Below are positions 25,707-33,460 of a stretch of 64,000 nucleotides of DNA, in pieces. The notes beneath the pieces were generated by a model. It worked only from the letters and a program-made list of their open reading frames with translations. It was not told the DNA's origin and made no database searches. The translations under genes and the position numbers were made by a program. Source of the DNA: Streptococcus australis (GTDB taxonomy: Bacteria; Bacillota; Bacilli; Lactobacillales; Streptococcaceae); contig NZ_JADNGY010000007.1 in the NCBI RefSeq assembly GCF_015553625.1, positions 51,651 to 115,650 of the forward strand. Direction: 5' to 3'. Every line of letters starts with the position of its first letter. Position 1 is the stretch's first letter.

Positions 25707-26342
25707 CTAACGATTTTTCCGACTTAATTGATAAGAGTACATCATAGGGATAAACACAATGGCGAGGATGACCAGCACCAATACATAAGAAAGCGCGAAT
25801 TGAAGGCCAGCTTCCAGTAGGAGGATCAAGCCTCCGAGGACCCACAACTTCCCTGCCAAGCGATGGGTTTTGTGCCAGTTATCTTCACTCTGTAAGGTCC
25901 AAGGCAGACGGATCCCAACCGTATGGTTCACTTTTAGCTTAGGCATGTAGTTGCCCATGATTACAAAGATGAGCCCTAGCAAAGCCGAAACAAAAACAGA
26001 TGGATTGGTAGTAGAACCTAGCGCCTTACTATAGATGAGATAGGAGACGATTAAGGAGACTATTGGAATCAACCAGTAGATTACTTTGACCATTTTCTCA
26101 TTCATAGTACGGTTCTTAGGATCACGTCCGATCATAAAGATCACAAACAGATGCACCAAGAGAAGGAGAATAGGAAGACCAAAAACAACCAGGGGTTTCG
26201 ATTGGAAGTTATCAGCCTGATCAGCAACATTAAAGTGAATCGGGATTTGGTTAGGTAATTGTGACCAAATCATCAGCCCCCAAAGTATGGGAAAGAGTAT
26301 CACAATAGAGGTTAAGGCCAATAATTTTTTATTCGTTTTCAT
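25707..26342 (-). CDS. SdpI-family membrane immunity/signalling protein
   Basis: This 211-aa protein has about six membrane helices with the DUF1648 element (LPNQIPIHFNVADQADNF, about residues 29-46) followed by an SdpI-type C-terminal half. In Bacillus, SdpI protects against the SDP toxin and sequesters the repressor SdpR. The gene overlaps an ArsR-type regulator by 14 bp. No toxin gene is visible nearby, so it may serve immunity to a foreign toxin. Confidence 0.85.
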   Translation of the reverse strand: MKTNKKLLALTSIVILFPILWGLMIWSQLPNQIPIHFNVADQADNFQSKPLVVFGLPILLLLVHLFVIFMIGRDPKNRTMNEKMVKVIYWLIPIVSLIVSYLIYSKALGSTTNPSVFVSALLGLIFVIMGNYMPKLKVNHTVGIRLPWTLQSEDNWHKTHRLAGKLWVLGGLILLLEAGLQFALSYVLVLVILAIVFIPMMYSYQLSRKNR

Positions 26343-26610
26343 CAGTAGAATCTCCTTTCAAATCAACGAGCCAGACCATTAAATCTTCTAAGACAGAAGT
26401 ATTGAGTTCATAGTAGATAAAATTCTTTTCTTTTTCCTCTCGAATCAAATCCGCCTGCTTGAGGATGCTTAAATGATGGGAAATGGTCGCTCCTGCTACA
26501 TCAAAGTGGCCAGCGATATCGCCAGCAGATAATTTCCCCGCCTTTAGCAGTTCTAAGATACTTCTTCTTATCGGGTTTGATAAAGCCTTAAATGTTTGCG
26601 CAAAATTCAT
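26329..26610 (-). CDS. ArsR/SdpR-family transcriptional repressor
   Basis: This 93-aa winged-helix protein has the recognition region FDVAGATISHHLSILKQADLI (about residues 36-56) and no metal-binding cysteines. With the overlapping SdpI-like gene it matches the Bacillus sdpRI autoregulatory operon. A perfect palindrome 17 bp upstream of its start is its probable operator. Confidence 0.88.
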   Translation of the reverse strand: MNFAQTFKALSNPIRRSILELLKAGKLSAGDIAGHFDVAGATISHHLSILKQADLIREEKEKNFIYYELNTSVLEDLMVWLVDLKGDSTDENE

Positions 26611-26627
26611 TCTCTATCTCCTCTAAC

Positions 26628-26651
26628 CTATTTAGATATCTTTCTAAATAG
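26628..26651 (-). promoter_or_regulatory. Operator of the SdpR/SdpI-like operon
   Basis: CTATTTAG and CTAAATAG are perfect 8-bp inverted arms around an 8-bp spacer just upstream of the repressor start. The size and symmetry suit an ArsR-family dimer. Confidence 0.7.
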
Positions 26652-26778
26652 ATTGTATAACTCCACTATCATTTTGTCAACTCTATTTTGAAAAAAATCG
26701 AAATAGGTCTAAATTGGATCTCCTTGTGACCTGCTAGGAAGATGTTGTTGCCAGTAGAAATGTTATTTTAGAAGACAC

Positions 26779-26807
26779 AAAAAACCTCTAGCTATTAGCT
26801 AGAGGTT
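26779..26807 (-). terminator. Terminator of the surface protein gene
   Basis: AACCTCTAGC and GCTAGAGGTT form a perfect 10-bp stem. On the minus strand it is followed by TTTTTT. Confidence 0.9.
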
Positions 26808-26822
26808 GCGATTTAGTCATCT

Positions 26823-28535
26823 TTATTGATGTGAGAGTTTACGTTTCAATAAGATAGCACCTGATAGAACAACTGCTCCGAGAACAATGAATCCAGTAGC
26901 GGCAACTTCACCTGTACTTGGGAGGACTTTCTTCCGACCTTTACCTTTGCCATCGCCGGTACCTTCAGTTGTTGAAGATGACGGAGTTGGGTTTGGAGTA
27001 GTCGTTACTTTAGTAGTAGGTTCTTCGCTTGTGGTAGTTGTTGTCGTTGTCGTTGTTTCACCTGTCGTAGTAGTCGTTGTTGTATCTTCTTTGGTTGTTG
27101 TAGTAGTTGAAGATGTAGTCGGTTCTTCAGTTGTAGTCGTAGTAGTCGTTGTTTCACCTGTAGTGGTTGAAGTAGTAGTTGGCTCTTCGGTTGTTGTAGT
27201 AGTCGTTGTAGTCGTAGTCGTAGTCGTAGTAGTAGTCGTGGTTGTTTCTTCCTTCGGATTGACGATCGTCTTAGTTACTGAGTGATCGGCTCCGAAATCT
27301 TCAGCATTGACTTCTGTATCTGCAGATTTGATGGTGTAGCCTGCGGGTGCTTCTGTTTCAGTTAAGATATACTTATCTTTTAGCAAAGCACTGACAGTAA
27401 TGTTCCCGTTTTCGTCGGTTACATACTCACCGATGACTTGGTTGTTCGCTTGACGTACGACCTTGAATTTGGCACCTTGAAGAGGTTGGTTGGCATCATC
27501 TACTTTGTGGATATTGATAGTAAATACATAGCCAACACCAGAGCCACCAGCGATTTGTACAGCGGCAGCATTGGTTACTTCTTTCACTACTGTATTTTTT
27601 CCTTTTAAGATGGCATCATTTTTTAGGAGTTCGCCATCTACAGGCTCGTAGTTGAGCTCAACGTCGTAAGCAATACGATACTGGTCGTTTTCAGTGATAT
27701 CGCCTAAGTCAACTACAAAGGATTGACCATCTTCACTAATGGTCACCTTGTGTTGGTCAGTGACATCTGTTCGGTTGCTAAATTGCCATTCACCTGCTAC
27801 AAAGGCAAAGGTACCTTTTAAGATTTTGATGCTACCAGGCACATAAGAAGCATTGGTAAATTTCATGTGATCTTCAATGGTCACGCTATTGATATTTTCT
27901 CTGGTCCGGTTGACAGAAATGGTATAGGATACCTTCTTGTGATTGTCTGAATTCACCCAGCTCGTCTTTGTTAAGACTTTGGGATTCCCGTCTCCAACTC
28001 CCTTGAAGGTTACTTTTCCGCCGACCTTAAGCTCGTTGTTAATGGTGATTTCAATCGGAATTTCTCCTTTTTCAGGGTGCTTCTGGAAATCAATCCGTGC
28101 ATAGAAGAAGAAGGAACCGTTTGTGTCAGAGTGTTTTTCAACATAGTCTGTATAGGTGAGGGAAATCGATTTTTTTGCAGCATCTACGGTTGCATGAGCG
28201 ATGACCTCGTTGGTGTTAATATCTCGAATCTCGAAGCTGTCTGAAGAAATGATAAGGGCATCTGGCACAGTCACGACGGTGGTGTCCCCTGCCTTGACAT
28301 TTTTTCCAGCTAAATCGTAGGTGGCATTAATTCGGAAAGTAGCCCATTGCTCCAACTCCCAAGTGAGATCTCCACCTTCGTTATTGGTGACGTTGACACT
28401 GGTAATCGTGTCCGCAAATTTTCCTGTTACCGAAACAGTCGATGTTTCAGCAGATGATCTATTCAAACCTAAAGTGAATAGGGTGGCTAGCAAACAAAGA
28501 ACAAATGGGAAAATCCAAAATTTCTTTTTATCCAT
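26823..28535 (-). CDS. LPXTG-anchored surface protein with collagen-binding-type domains and Thr-rich stalk
   Basis: This 570-aa protein has a signal peptide (1-29, ending SSA), Cna-type adhesive domains (about 33-330, with the thrice-used TVVTVPDAL-like strand pattern), one CnaB prealbumin-like domain (about 338-430, KVDDANQPLQGAKFKV to the EAPAGYT motif), a threonine stalk with TTTT runs broken by EEP and GE units (about 432-525), and LPSTG at 538-542 with a hydrophobic helix and basic tail for sortase A. It probably binds a host matrix protein. The stalk is low complexity and likely varies in length among strains. The start has AAGGAAGA upstream. Confidence 0.9.
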   Translation of the reverse strand: MDKKKFWIFPFVLCLLATLFTLGLNRSSAETSTVSVTGKFADTITSVNVTNNEGGDLTWELEQWATFRINATYDLAGKNVKAGDTTVVTVPDALIISSDSFEIRDINTNEVIAHATVDAAKKSISLTYTDYVEKHSDTNGSFFFYARIDFQKHPEKGEIPIEITINNELKVGGKVTFKGVGDGNPKVLTKTSWVNSDNHKKVSYTISVNRTRENINSVTIEDHMKFTNASYVPGSIKILKGTFAFVAGEWQFSNRTDVTDQHKVTISEDGQSFVVDLGDITENDQYRIAYDVELNYEPVDGELLKNDAILKGKNTVVKEVTNAAAVQIAGGSGVGYVFTINIHKVDDANQPLQGAKFKVVRQANNQVIGEYVTDENGNITVSALLKDKYILTETEAPAGYTIKSADTEVNAEDFGADHSVTKTIVNPKEETTTTTTTTTTTTTTTTTTTEEPTTTSTTTGETTTTTTTTEEPTTSSTTTTTKEDTTTTTTTGETTTTTTTTTSEEPTTKVTTTPNPTPSSSTTEGTGDGKGKGRKKVLPSTGEVAATGFIVLGAVVLSGAILLKRKLSHQ

Positions 28536-28739
28536 AATTTTCTTCCTTTTTCATAAGATGGGTGTTTAATAAACAATCCTACTCTTAGTTCAACTAAGAC
28601 GAACAGTAGGCTTCCAAAAGATGGAATCGCTATTAAACGACTCGGTATTGCGACAGGTTACTCGGTTGTTAGTTACGGTGTTGTTAAGAATGAAATCCTC
28701 CCTTTGTTCAAACAATCACAAGATCGTCTTCTTAGATAG
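28536..28739 (-). promoter_or_regulatory. Long structured 5' leader of the surface protein gene
   Basis: About 200 nt separate the promoter from the start codon. They include a strong hairpin at 28578-28610 (CCTACT / AGTAGG with inner CTTAGTT / ACTAAG). No upstream ORF with a ribosome site is seen. The length and stem suggest post-transcriptional control. Confidence 0.5.
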
Positions 28740-28768
28740 ATTGTAGCACAAAAAGCGCCTTATTTCAA
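28740..28768 (-). promoter_or_regulatory. Promoter of the surface protein gene
   Basis: On the minus strand TTGAAA and TACAAT are exactly 17 bp apart, with TGC before the -10. Confidence 0.75.
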
Positions 28769-28880
28769 CAGTATAACTTTGATTGTTAAAATAAAAATGA
28801 GTATAAAATAGATAGGTTAAATAGCTGAAAGGAGAGGGTCTTGAAATAGCTTTCAAAACCCCTTTTTGAAGCAGTAGGTA

Positions 28881-28908
28881 TTGCTTTTTCTCTAAAAAAG
28901 CGTATAAT
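28881..28908 (+). promoter_or_regulatory. asnA promoter
   Basis: TTGCTT and TATAAT are 16 bp apart, 30 bp upstream of the start codon. Confidence 0.7.
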
Positions 28909-28937
28909 CAAATTCATACTATTTAAAGGGAGTCTCT

Positions 28938-29930
28938 ATGAAGAAGAGTTTTATTCATCAGCAAGAAGAAATTTCATTTGTAAAAACAACATTTACTCAA
29001 TATTTGAAAGACAAACTAGAAGTCGTTGAGGTTCAAGGTCCAATCTTGAGCAAGGTAGGAGATGGGATGCAGGACAACCTATCCGGTGTGGAAAACCCTG
29101 TCTCTGTAAAGGTCTTACAAATTCCCAATGAGACCTATGAAGTGGTTCATTCCCTTGCAAAATGGAAGCGTCATACCTTGGCGCGATTTGGCTTTGGGGA
29201 AGGGGAAGGTCTCTTCGTCCATATGAAGGCCCTTCGTCCAGATGAAGATTCGTTGGATGCGACCCACTCAGTTTATGTTGACCAATGGGACTGGGAAAAG
29301 GTCATTCCAAATGGGAGCCGTAACCTAGCTTACTTGAAGGAAACGGTTGAAAAAATCTACAAGGCCATTCGTCTAACAGAGTTAGCTGTCGAAGCTCGCT
29401 ATGATATTGAATCAATCCTGCCGAAGCAAATCACCTTTATCCACACAGAAGAGTTGGTAGAGCGTTATCCTGACTTGACGCCGAAAGAACGGGAAAATGC
29501 CATCACCAAAGAATATGGAGCTGTCTTTTTGATTGGGATTGGTGGCGTCTTATCAGATGGCAAACCGCACGATGGACGGGCACCAGACTATGACGACTGG
29601 ACAACGGAAACTGAAAATGGCTACAAGGGCTTAAATGGGGATATCCTTGTTTGGAATGATAACTTAGGGGCGGCATTCGAATTATCTTCTATGGGGATTC
29701 GGGTTGATGAAGACACCCTCAAGCGCCAGGTTGCTATTACAGGAGATCAAGATCGTTTAGAATTGGAATGGCACCGCGCGCTCTTGAATGGACTCTTTCC
29801 ACTGACTATCGGAGGTGGGATTGGTCAATCGCGGATGGCTATGTTCTTGCTTCGTAAGAAACATATCGGAGAAGTCCAAACCAGCGTCTGGCCGCAGGAA
29901 GTTCGCGAACAATATGAAAATATCTTATAA
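28938..29930 (+). CDS. asnA: Aspartate-ammonia ligase (asparagine synthetase A)
   Basis: This 330-aa enzyme makes asparagine from aspartate, ammonia and ATP. It has the class II aminoacyl-tRNA synthetase-like fold, with [22 protein letters not shown] in the middle and the nucleotide-binding motif 3 [14 protein letters not shown] near the C-terminus. AAAGGGAG precedes the ATG. It is a single-gene unit with its own promoter and terminator. Confidence 0.96.
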   Translation: MKKSFIHQQEEISFVKTTFTQYLKDKLEVVEVQGPILSKVGDGMQDNLSGVENPVSVKVLQIPNETYEVVHSLAKWKRHTLARFGFGEGEGLFVHMKALRPDEDSLDATHSVYVDQWDWEKVIPNGSRNLAYLKETVEKIYKAIRLTELAVEARYDIESILPKQITFIHTEELVERYPDLTPKERENAITKEYGAVFLIGIGGVLSDGKPHDGRAPDYDDWTTETENGYKGLNGDILVWNDNLGAAFELSSMGIRVDEDTLKRQVAITGDQDRLELEWHRALLNGLFPLTIGGGIGQSRMAMFLLRKKHIGEVQTSVWPQEVREQYENIL

Positions 29931-29958
29931 GATAGTTGAAAGTAAAGAAACGAAAGAA

Positions 29959-29993
29959 ATCGAGCCTTGCATGTGATGCGGGCTCGATTTTTA
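29959..29993 (+). terminator. asnA terminator
   Basis: ATCGAGCC and GGCTCGAT form an 8-bp stem followed by TTTTT. Confidence 0.85.
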
Positions 29994-30121
29994 TGGGGCT
30001 GGAGAAGTTCCCTTTTTCTATTCCTGATGGGCTTGTAGGCTGATTTTATCGCTTGAGCGCTGTCACGAACTAGAAATTATGATAAAATAAATAGTACAAA
30101 GCAAGCAAAGGAGTGGTGTCT

Positions 30122-31396
30122 ATGAAATTACAAAAACCAAAAGGAACCCAAGATATCCTGCCACAGGAATCCGCTAAGTGGCAATATGTAGAAGGATTTG
30201 CTCGCGAAACCTTTAAAAAATACAATTACGCAGAAATCCGCACACCTATTTTTGAACATTACGAGGTGATTAGTCGTTCGGTAGGGGATACAACGGATAT
30301 CGTGACCAAGGAGATGTACGACTTCTATGATAAGGGTGATCGTCATATCACTTTGCGTCCGGAAGGGACAGCACCAGTGGTCCGCTCCTATGTTGAAAAT
30401 AAACTCTTTGCACCAGAAGTTCAAAAACCAAGCAAGGTCTATTATATCGGTCCTATGTTCCGCTATGAGCGCCCTCAGGCTGGCCGTCTGCGTCAATTCC
30501 ACCAGATTGGTGTAGAGTGTTTTGGATCTAGCAATCCTGCAACAGACGTTGAGACGATTGCCATGGCTGACCAATTCTTCAAAGAAATTGGCATTGAAAA
30601 TGTCGTCCTCCACTTGAATACCCTTGGTAGCACAGCCAGTCGGGCAGCTTATCGCCAAGCTTTGATCGACTACCTCCTTCCAATGAAGGACCAACTTTCA
30701 AAAGATAGCCAACGTCGTCTAGAGGAAAATCCGCTCCGCGTCTTGGACTCAAAAGAAAAAGAAGACAAGCAAGCGGTTGAGAATGCTCCATCTATCCTAG
30801 ACTACTTGGACGAAGAAAGCCAAGCACACTTTGATGCTGTACGGGCTATGCTAGACGGTCTCGGAATTGACTATGTCATCGATACCAATATGGTACGTGG
30901 TCTAGACTACTACAACCACACCATTTTCGAGTTCGTGACAGAAGTAGATGGGAATGAGTTGACTGTGTGTGCGGGAGGTCGTTACGATGGCTTGGTAGAA
31001 TATTTTGGTGGACCAGCAACACCAGGTTTTGGTTTTGGGATGGGACTTGAGCGTCTCTTGTTGATCCTCGATAAACAAGGAGTTGAGCTTCCTGTTGAGA
31101 CGTCATTGGATGTCTACATTGCTGTGTTGGGTTCAGAAGCAGAAGTAGCTGCCTTGGAATTGGTTCAGGCCCTTCGTCGTCAAGGCTTCATCGCAGAACG
31201 TGATTACCTAGGCCGTAAGTTGAAGGCTCAGTTCAAGTCAGCTGACGTCTTTGGGGCCAAAACTATCATTGCCTTAGGTGGTAGCGAGGTTGAAAGTGGT
31301 CAAATCACCGTCAAAAACAACCAGACTCGCCAGGAAATGACCACGTTCATCGAAGAAGTAAAAAAAGATTTTCAGACTATTTTGAATCAACTATAA
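30122..31396 (+). CDS. hisS: Histidyl-tRNA synthetase
   Basis: This 424-aa class II synthetase has motif 2 in [17 protein letters not shown], the histidine-specific [12 protein letters not shown] segment and motif 3 [13 protein letters not shown], followed by an anticodon-binding domain. I start it at ATG 30122 ([10 protein letters not shown]), where AAAGGAG is 8 bp away, rather than at an in-frame GTG three codons earlier. No T-box leader is visible. A weak hairpin, AAGACGG / GTCTT, lies just after the stop. Confidence 0.96.
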   Translation: MKLQKPKGTQDILPQESAKWQYVEGFARETFKKYNYAEIRTPIFEHYEVISRSVGDTTDIVTKEMYDFYDKGDRHITLRPEGTAPVVRSYVENKLFAPEVQKPSKVYYIGPMFRYERPQAGRLRQFHQIGVECFGSSNPATDVETIAMADQFFKEIGIENVVLHLNTLGSTASRAAYRQALIDYLLPMKDQLSKDSQRRLEENPLRVLDSKEKEDKQAVENAPSILDYLDEESQAHFDAVRAMLDGLGIDYVIDTNMVRGLDYYNHTIFEFVTEVDGNELTVCAGGRYDGLVEYFGGPATPGFGFGMGLERLLLILDKQGVELPVETSLDVYIAVLGSEAEVAALELVQALRRQGFIAERDYLGRKLKAQFKSADVFGAKTIIALGGSEVESGQITVKNNQTRQEMTTFIEEVKKDFQTILNQL

Positions 31397-31466
31397 AAAG
31401 AAAAGACGGATGCCGAGAAGGTGTCAGTCTTTTTGCATGTCCTCTACTTTCTCCTTGTGGAGAAAG

Positions 31467-31495
31467 CTGACAGCTGGGCCCATTTTTGATATACT
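31467..31495 (+). promoter_or_regulatory. Promoter of the large membrane protein gene
   Basis: CTGACA and TATACT are 17 bp apart, 58 bp upstream of the start. A perfect hairpin, CTTTCTCC / GGAGAAAG (31448-31467), immediately precedes it and may end upstream transcription. Confidence 0.65.
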
Positions 31496-31553
31496 AGTAG
31501 GGTATGCATGTGCCCTTTAGCACTTGCAATTCTAGTAAAGGAAAAAACACGGT

Positions 31554-33335
31554 ATGAGTGAAAAAGAAAAAGAATCGCATAAACTTGGCTTGAGTGTCGG
31601 GTCCAATTTTCAAGATACTCAAGAGCTACGAAAGGTATTGGAACAATCAATTAGCCGGGAAGAAGAAGTTTTGACGGCTAATCAACCGGTGGAATCAGAG
31701 CAGAACCAGGAAGAGAGCCAGGTTGCTGGAGAAGCGGTGGAAACAGAAGCTTCGACCGGAACTCTAAGTCGCCTATCACAATCTGGTCATCGTCGCAAAG
31801 AGAAGGTTGAAGCGAGATCGAAAGACCAAGAGGATGTAGAAGAGACATTAGAAGAGCAAGAAGATGAAAAGTCGTTGGGGCGCTATGCCATTAAGCGACC
31901 AGTTCCCTTGTCACTACCAATTGCTCTTAGTGTCCTACTTGGGCTGGTCCATGTAGCCCTTCCTTTTATCAACTTACTGGCGACCAATCAGCAAACCCAG
32001 GACTTATATGCCGGTTGGGCAATGTCTCAAGGTCAAGTTCCCTATGGTCATTTCTTTGGGGTCAATGGCTTGCTCTACTACGGGATCAGCGGTTTAGGAA
32101 GTTTGGTAGGAGGTCAAGTTCTCCTGGTGGTCTTCCAGATTTTAGCCTACTTTTTTGCTGGGACGAGCCTGTATCGGATGGTCAGAAGCTTAGTTGCAAG
32201 TGAAAAAATTGCAGGACAAGTCCAGCTGCTCTTCTACCTACTTGCTGGAGTGCTTGGATTTGGCGGCAATTACGCTGTCTTTTATGCCCTACCCTTCCTA
32301 TTTGGCTCTATGAATTTCATTCTCGCTTATCTAGAGGGTGAAAAAACAGATGAATCCTTTGTCGCTTATGGCGCAGGAGCCTGTTTGGCATTTATGATGG
32401 TGCCATGGCTGAGTGTGATTTTTTATCTGCTTGCCTTCCTTGGATTGACAGCCTATCATGTGAAGCAAAAGAAATTTTCCCACGGCTTCTATCAATTCCT
32501 TGCTGCCCTCTTGGGATTCTCTCTTCTTTTCTATCCCTTAGGCTACATCACTGTGTGGAACGGCTCCTTTGGGTATGCAATTCATCAGACCTTATATAGT
32601 CTCCGCTCCCTCCAGTTTGATGCGGGGCACCTATTTGCCAACCTGGTTTATTACTGTTTATTGCTGTTGACCCTTGGTTTCGCTTCAGCTTTCGTCATGT
32701 CTTTCCGAAAAGTATCGACAAGCGGTCAACGTGTGATTCGGTTTATGAGTTGGTTTGGTCTTCTGCTGGTTGCCACTGTTGTGGTTGGGACACCAGAGCA
32801 AGGGGCCTATCAGTTCCTTAGCTTCTTGCCTTTTGGTTTCCCTTTGTTCGCTCTTTGGTTTGCGGGAGAAGAGTCCACTTATCAGCGCCGGAAGATGAAG
32901 AACAATTCTATCTGGGACCTTTATTTCTCCAGTCAAGCCTTCTTACCGTTTTTGGCAATGGCTTATCTAGTTGGCTATCCAGTTGTGAATCAATTTGTTC
33001 TCCAAAACAACCTAGCGAGTGAACGAAGCACCATTGCCCACTATATCAAGAGTCATAGTGATTCCAAGGATACCATCTATGCTTGGGATCAGACGGCCCA
33101 TCTCTATCAGGAAAGTGGTCGCCTGGCATCTTCGTCCCTCCTAACTCCGACGGCCTATCTAGGTCCGAGGGAAAATCGAACCAATCTGATTAATCAGATT
33201 AAGCAAGACAAGCCGAAGTTTATTGTGGTCAATAAGGACCTAGATGTAACGTCTGCTCTGCAAAAAGTTTTAACTAAAAATTATGAAAAAGTGAACCAGA
33301 AAGGTTCCCAGTATACCTTGTACCAATATAAATAG
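31554..33335 (+). CDS. Large polytopic membrane protein, possible GT-C-like glycosyltransferase
   Basis: This 593-aa protein has a charged, probably disordered N-terminus (about 1-118, many Glu, Gln and Lys), then about 10-12 membrane helices (about 120-480) and an outward-facing C-terminal domain (about 490-593) containing DTIYAWDQTAHLYQESGR. The shape resembles GT-C glycosyltransferases or related wall-polymer enzymes of streptococci, but I see no diagnostic DxD-type catalytic motif that settles it. AAAGGAAAA lies upstream of the ATG. Confidence 0.65.
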   Translation: MSEKEKESHKLGLSVGSNFQDTQELRKVLEQSISREEEVLTANQPVESEQNQEESQVAGEAVETEASTGTLSRLSQSGHRRKEKVEARSKDQEDVEETLEEQEDEKSLGRYAIKRPVPLSLPIALSVLLGLVHVALPFINLLATNQQTQDLYAGWAMSQGQVPYGHFFGVNGLLYYGISGLGSLVGGQVLLVVFQILAYFFAGTSLYRMVRSLVASEKIAGQVQLLFYLLAGVLGFGGNYAVFYALPFLFGSMNFILAYLEGEKTDESFVAYGAGACLAFMMVPWLSVIFYLLAFLGLTAYHVKQKKFSHGFYQFLAALLGFSLLFYPLGYITVWNGSFGYAIHQTLYSLRSLQFDAGHLFANLVYYCLLLLTLGFASAFVMSFRKVSTSGQRVIRFMSWFGLLLVATVVVGTPEQGAYQFLSFLPFGFPLFALWFAGEESTYQRRKMKNNSIWDLYFSSQAFLPFLAMAYLVGYPVVNQFVLQNNLASERSTIAHYIKSHSDSKDTIYAWDQTAHLYQESGRLASSSLLTPTAYLGPRENRTNLINQIKQDKPKFIVVNKDLDVTSALQKVLTKNYEKVNQKGSQYTLYQYK

Positions 33336-33338
33336 ACT

Positions 33339-33393
33339 ATCAATATCTTGTGGTTTTGAAATGAAATAACATTTTGTGCCACAAGATATTGAT
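33339..33393 (+). promoter_or_regulatory. 15-bp inverted repeat, terminator and/or NrdR-like operator before nrdD
   Basis: ATCAATATCTTGTGG (33339-33353) and CCACAAGATATTGAT (33379-33393) are perfectly complementary with a 25-nt loop, followed by a T-rich run. It may end the upstream gene. The right arm also overlaps the nrdD -35, and each arm resembles an NrdR box half, so it could be an operator for ribonucleotide reductase control. Confidence 0.6.
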
Positions 33394-33416
33394 TTTTTAT
33401 TTTTGAGTGATATAAT
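33389..33416 (+). promoter_or_regulatory. nrdD promoter
   Basis: TTGATT and TATAAT are 16 bp apart. The -35 lies within the right arm of the inverted repeat. Confidence 0.65.
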
Positions 33417-33460
33417 ATGGAGTGAATTCTATTTGTATAAAAAAGAAAGTGGGCGAGCGT

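Noticed and set aside
27000..27250. Short regular repeats in this stretch resembling a CRISPR array
   Set aside because: They are codon repeats of the Thr-rich stalk, in frame, with no unique spacers and no cas genes.
26887..27285. A 132-codon plus-strand open frame rich in Val opposite the surface protein stalk
   Set aside because: It is the antisense of threonine codon runs. It is low complexity and lacks a ribosome site.
28570..28735. Plus-strand coding remnant within the surface protein leader
   Set aside because: More than one frame is open for 30-50 codons, but none has a ribosome site or resembles a family I know.
29994..30121. A T-box leader before hisS
   Set aside because: The gap is short and shows no AG-rich T-box bulge sequence or antiterminator/terminator pair. 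The same holds for ilvD and thrC.
33422..33460. An upstream GTG start for nrdD
   Set aside because: It lies 6 bp after the -10 box and adds 13 residues unlike the family N-terminus. The ATG at 33461 fits better.
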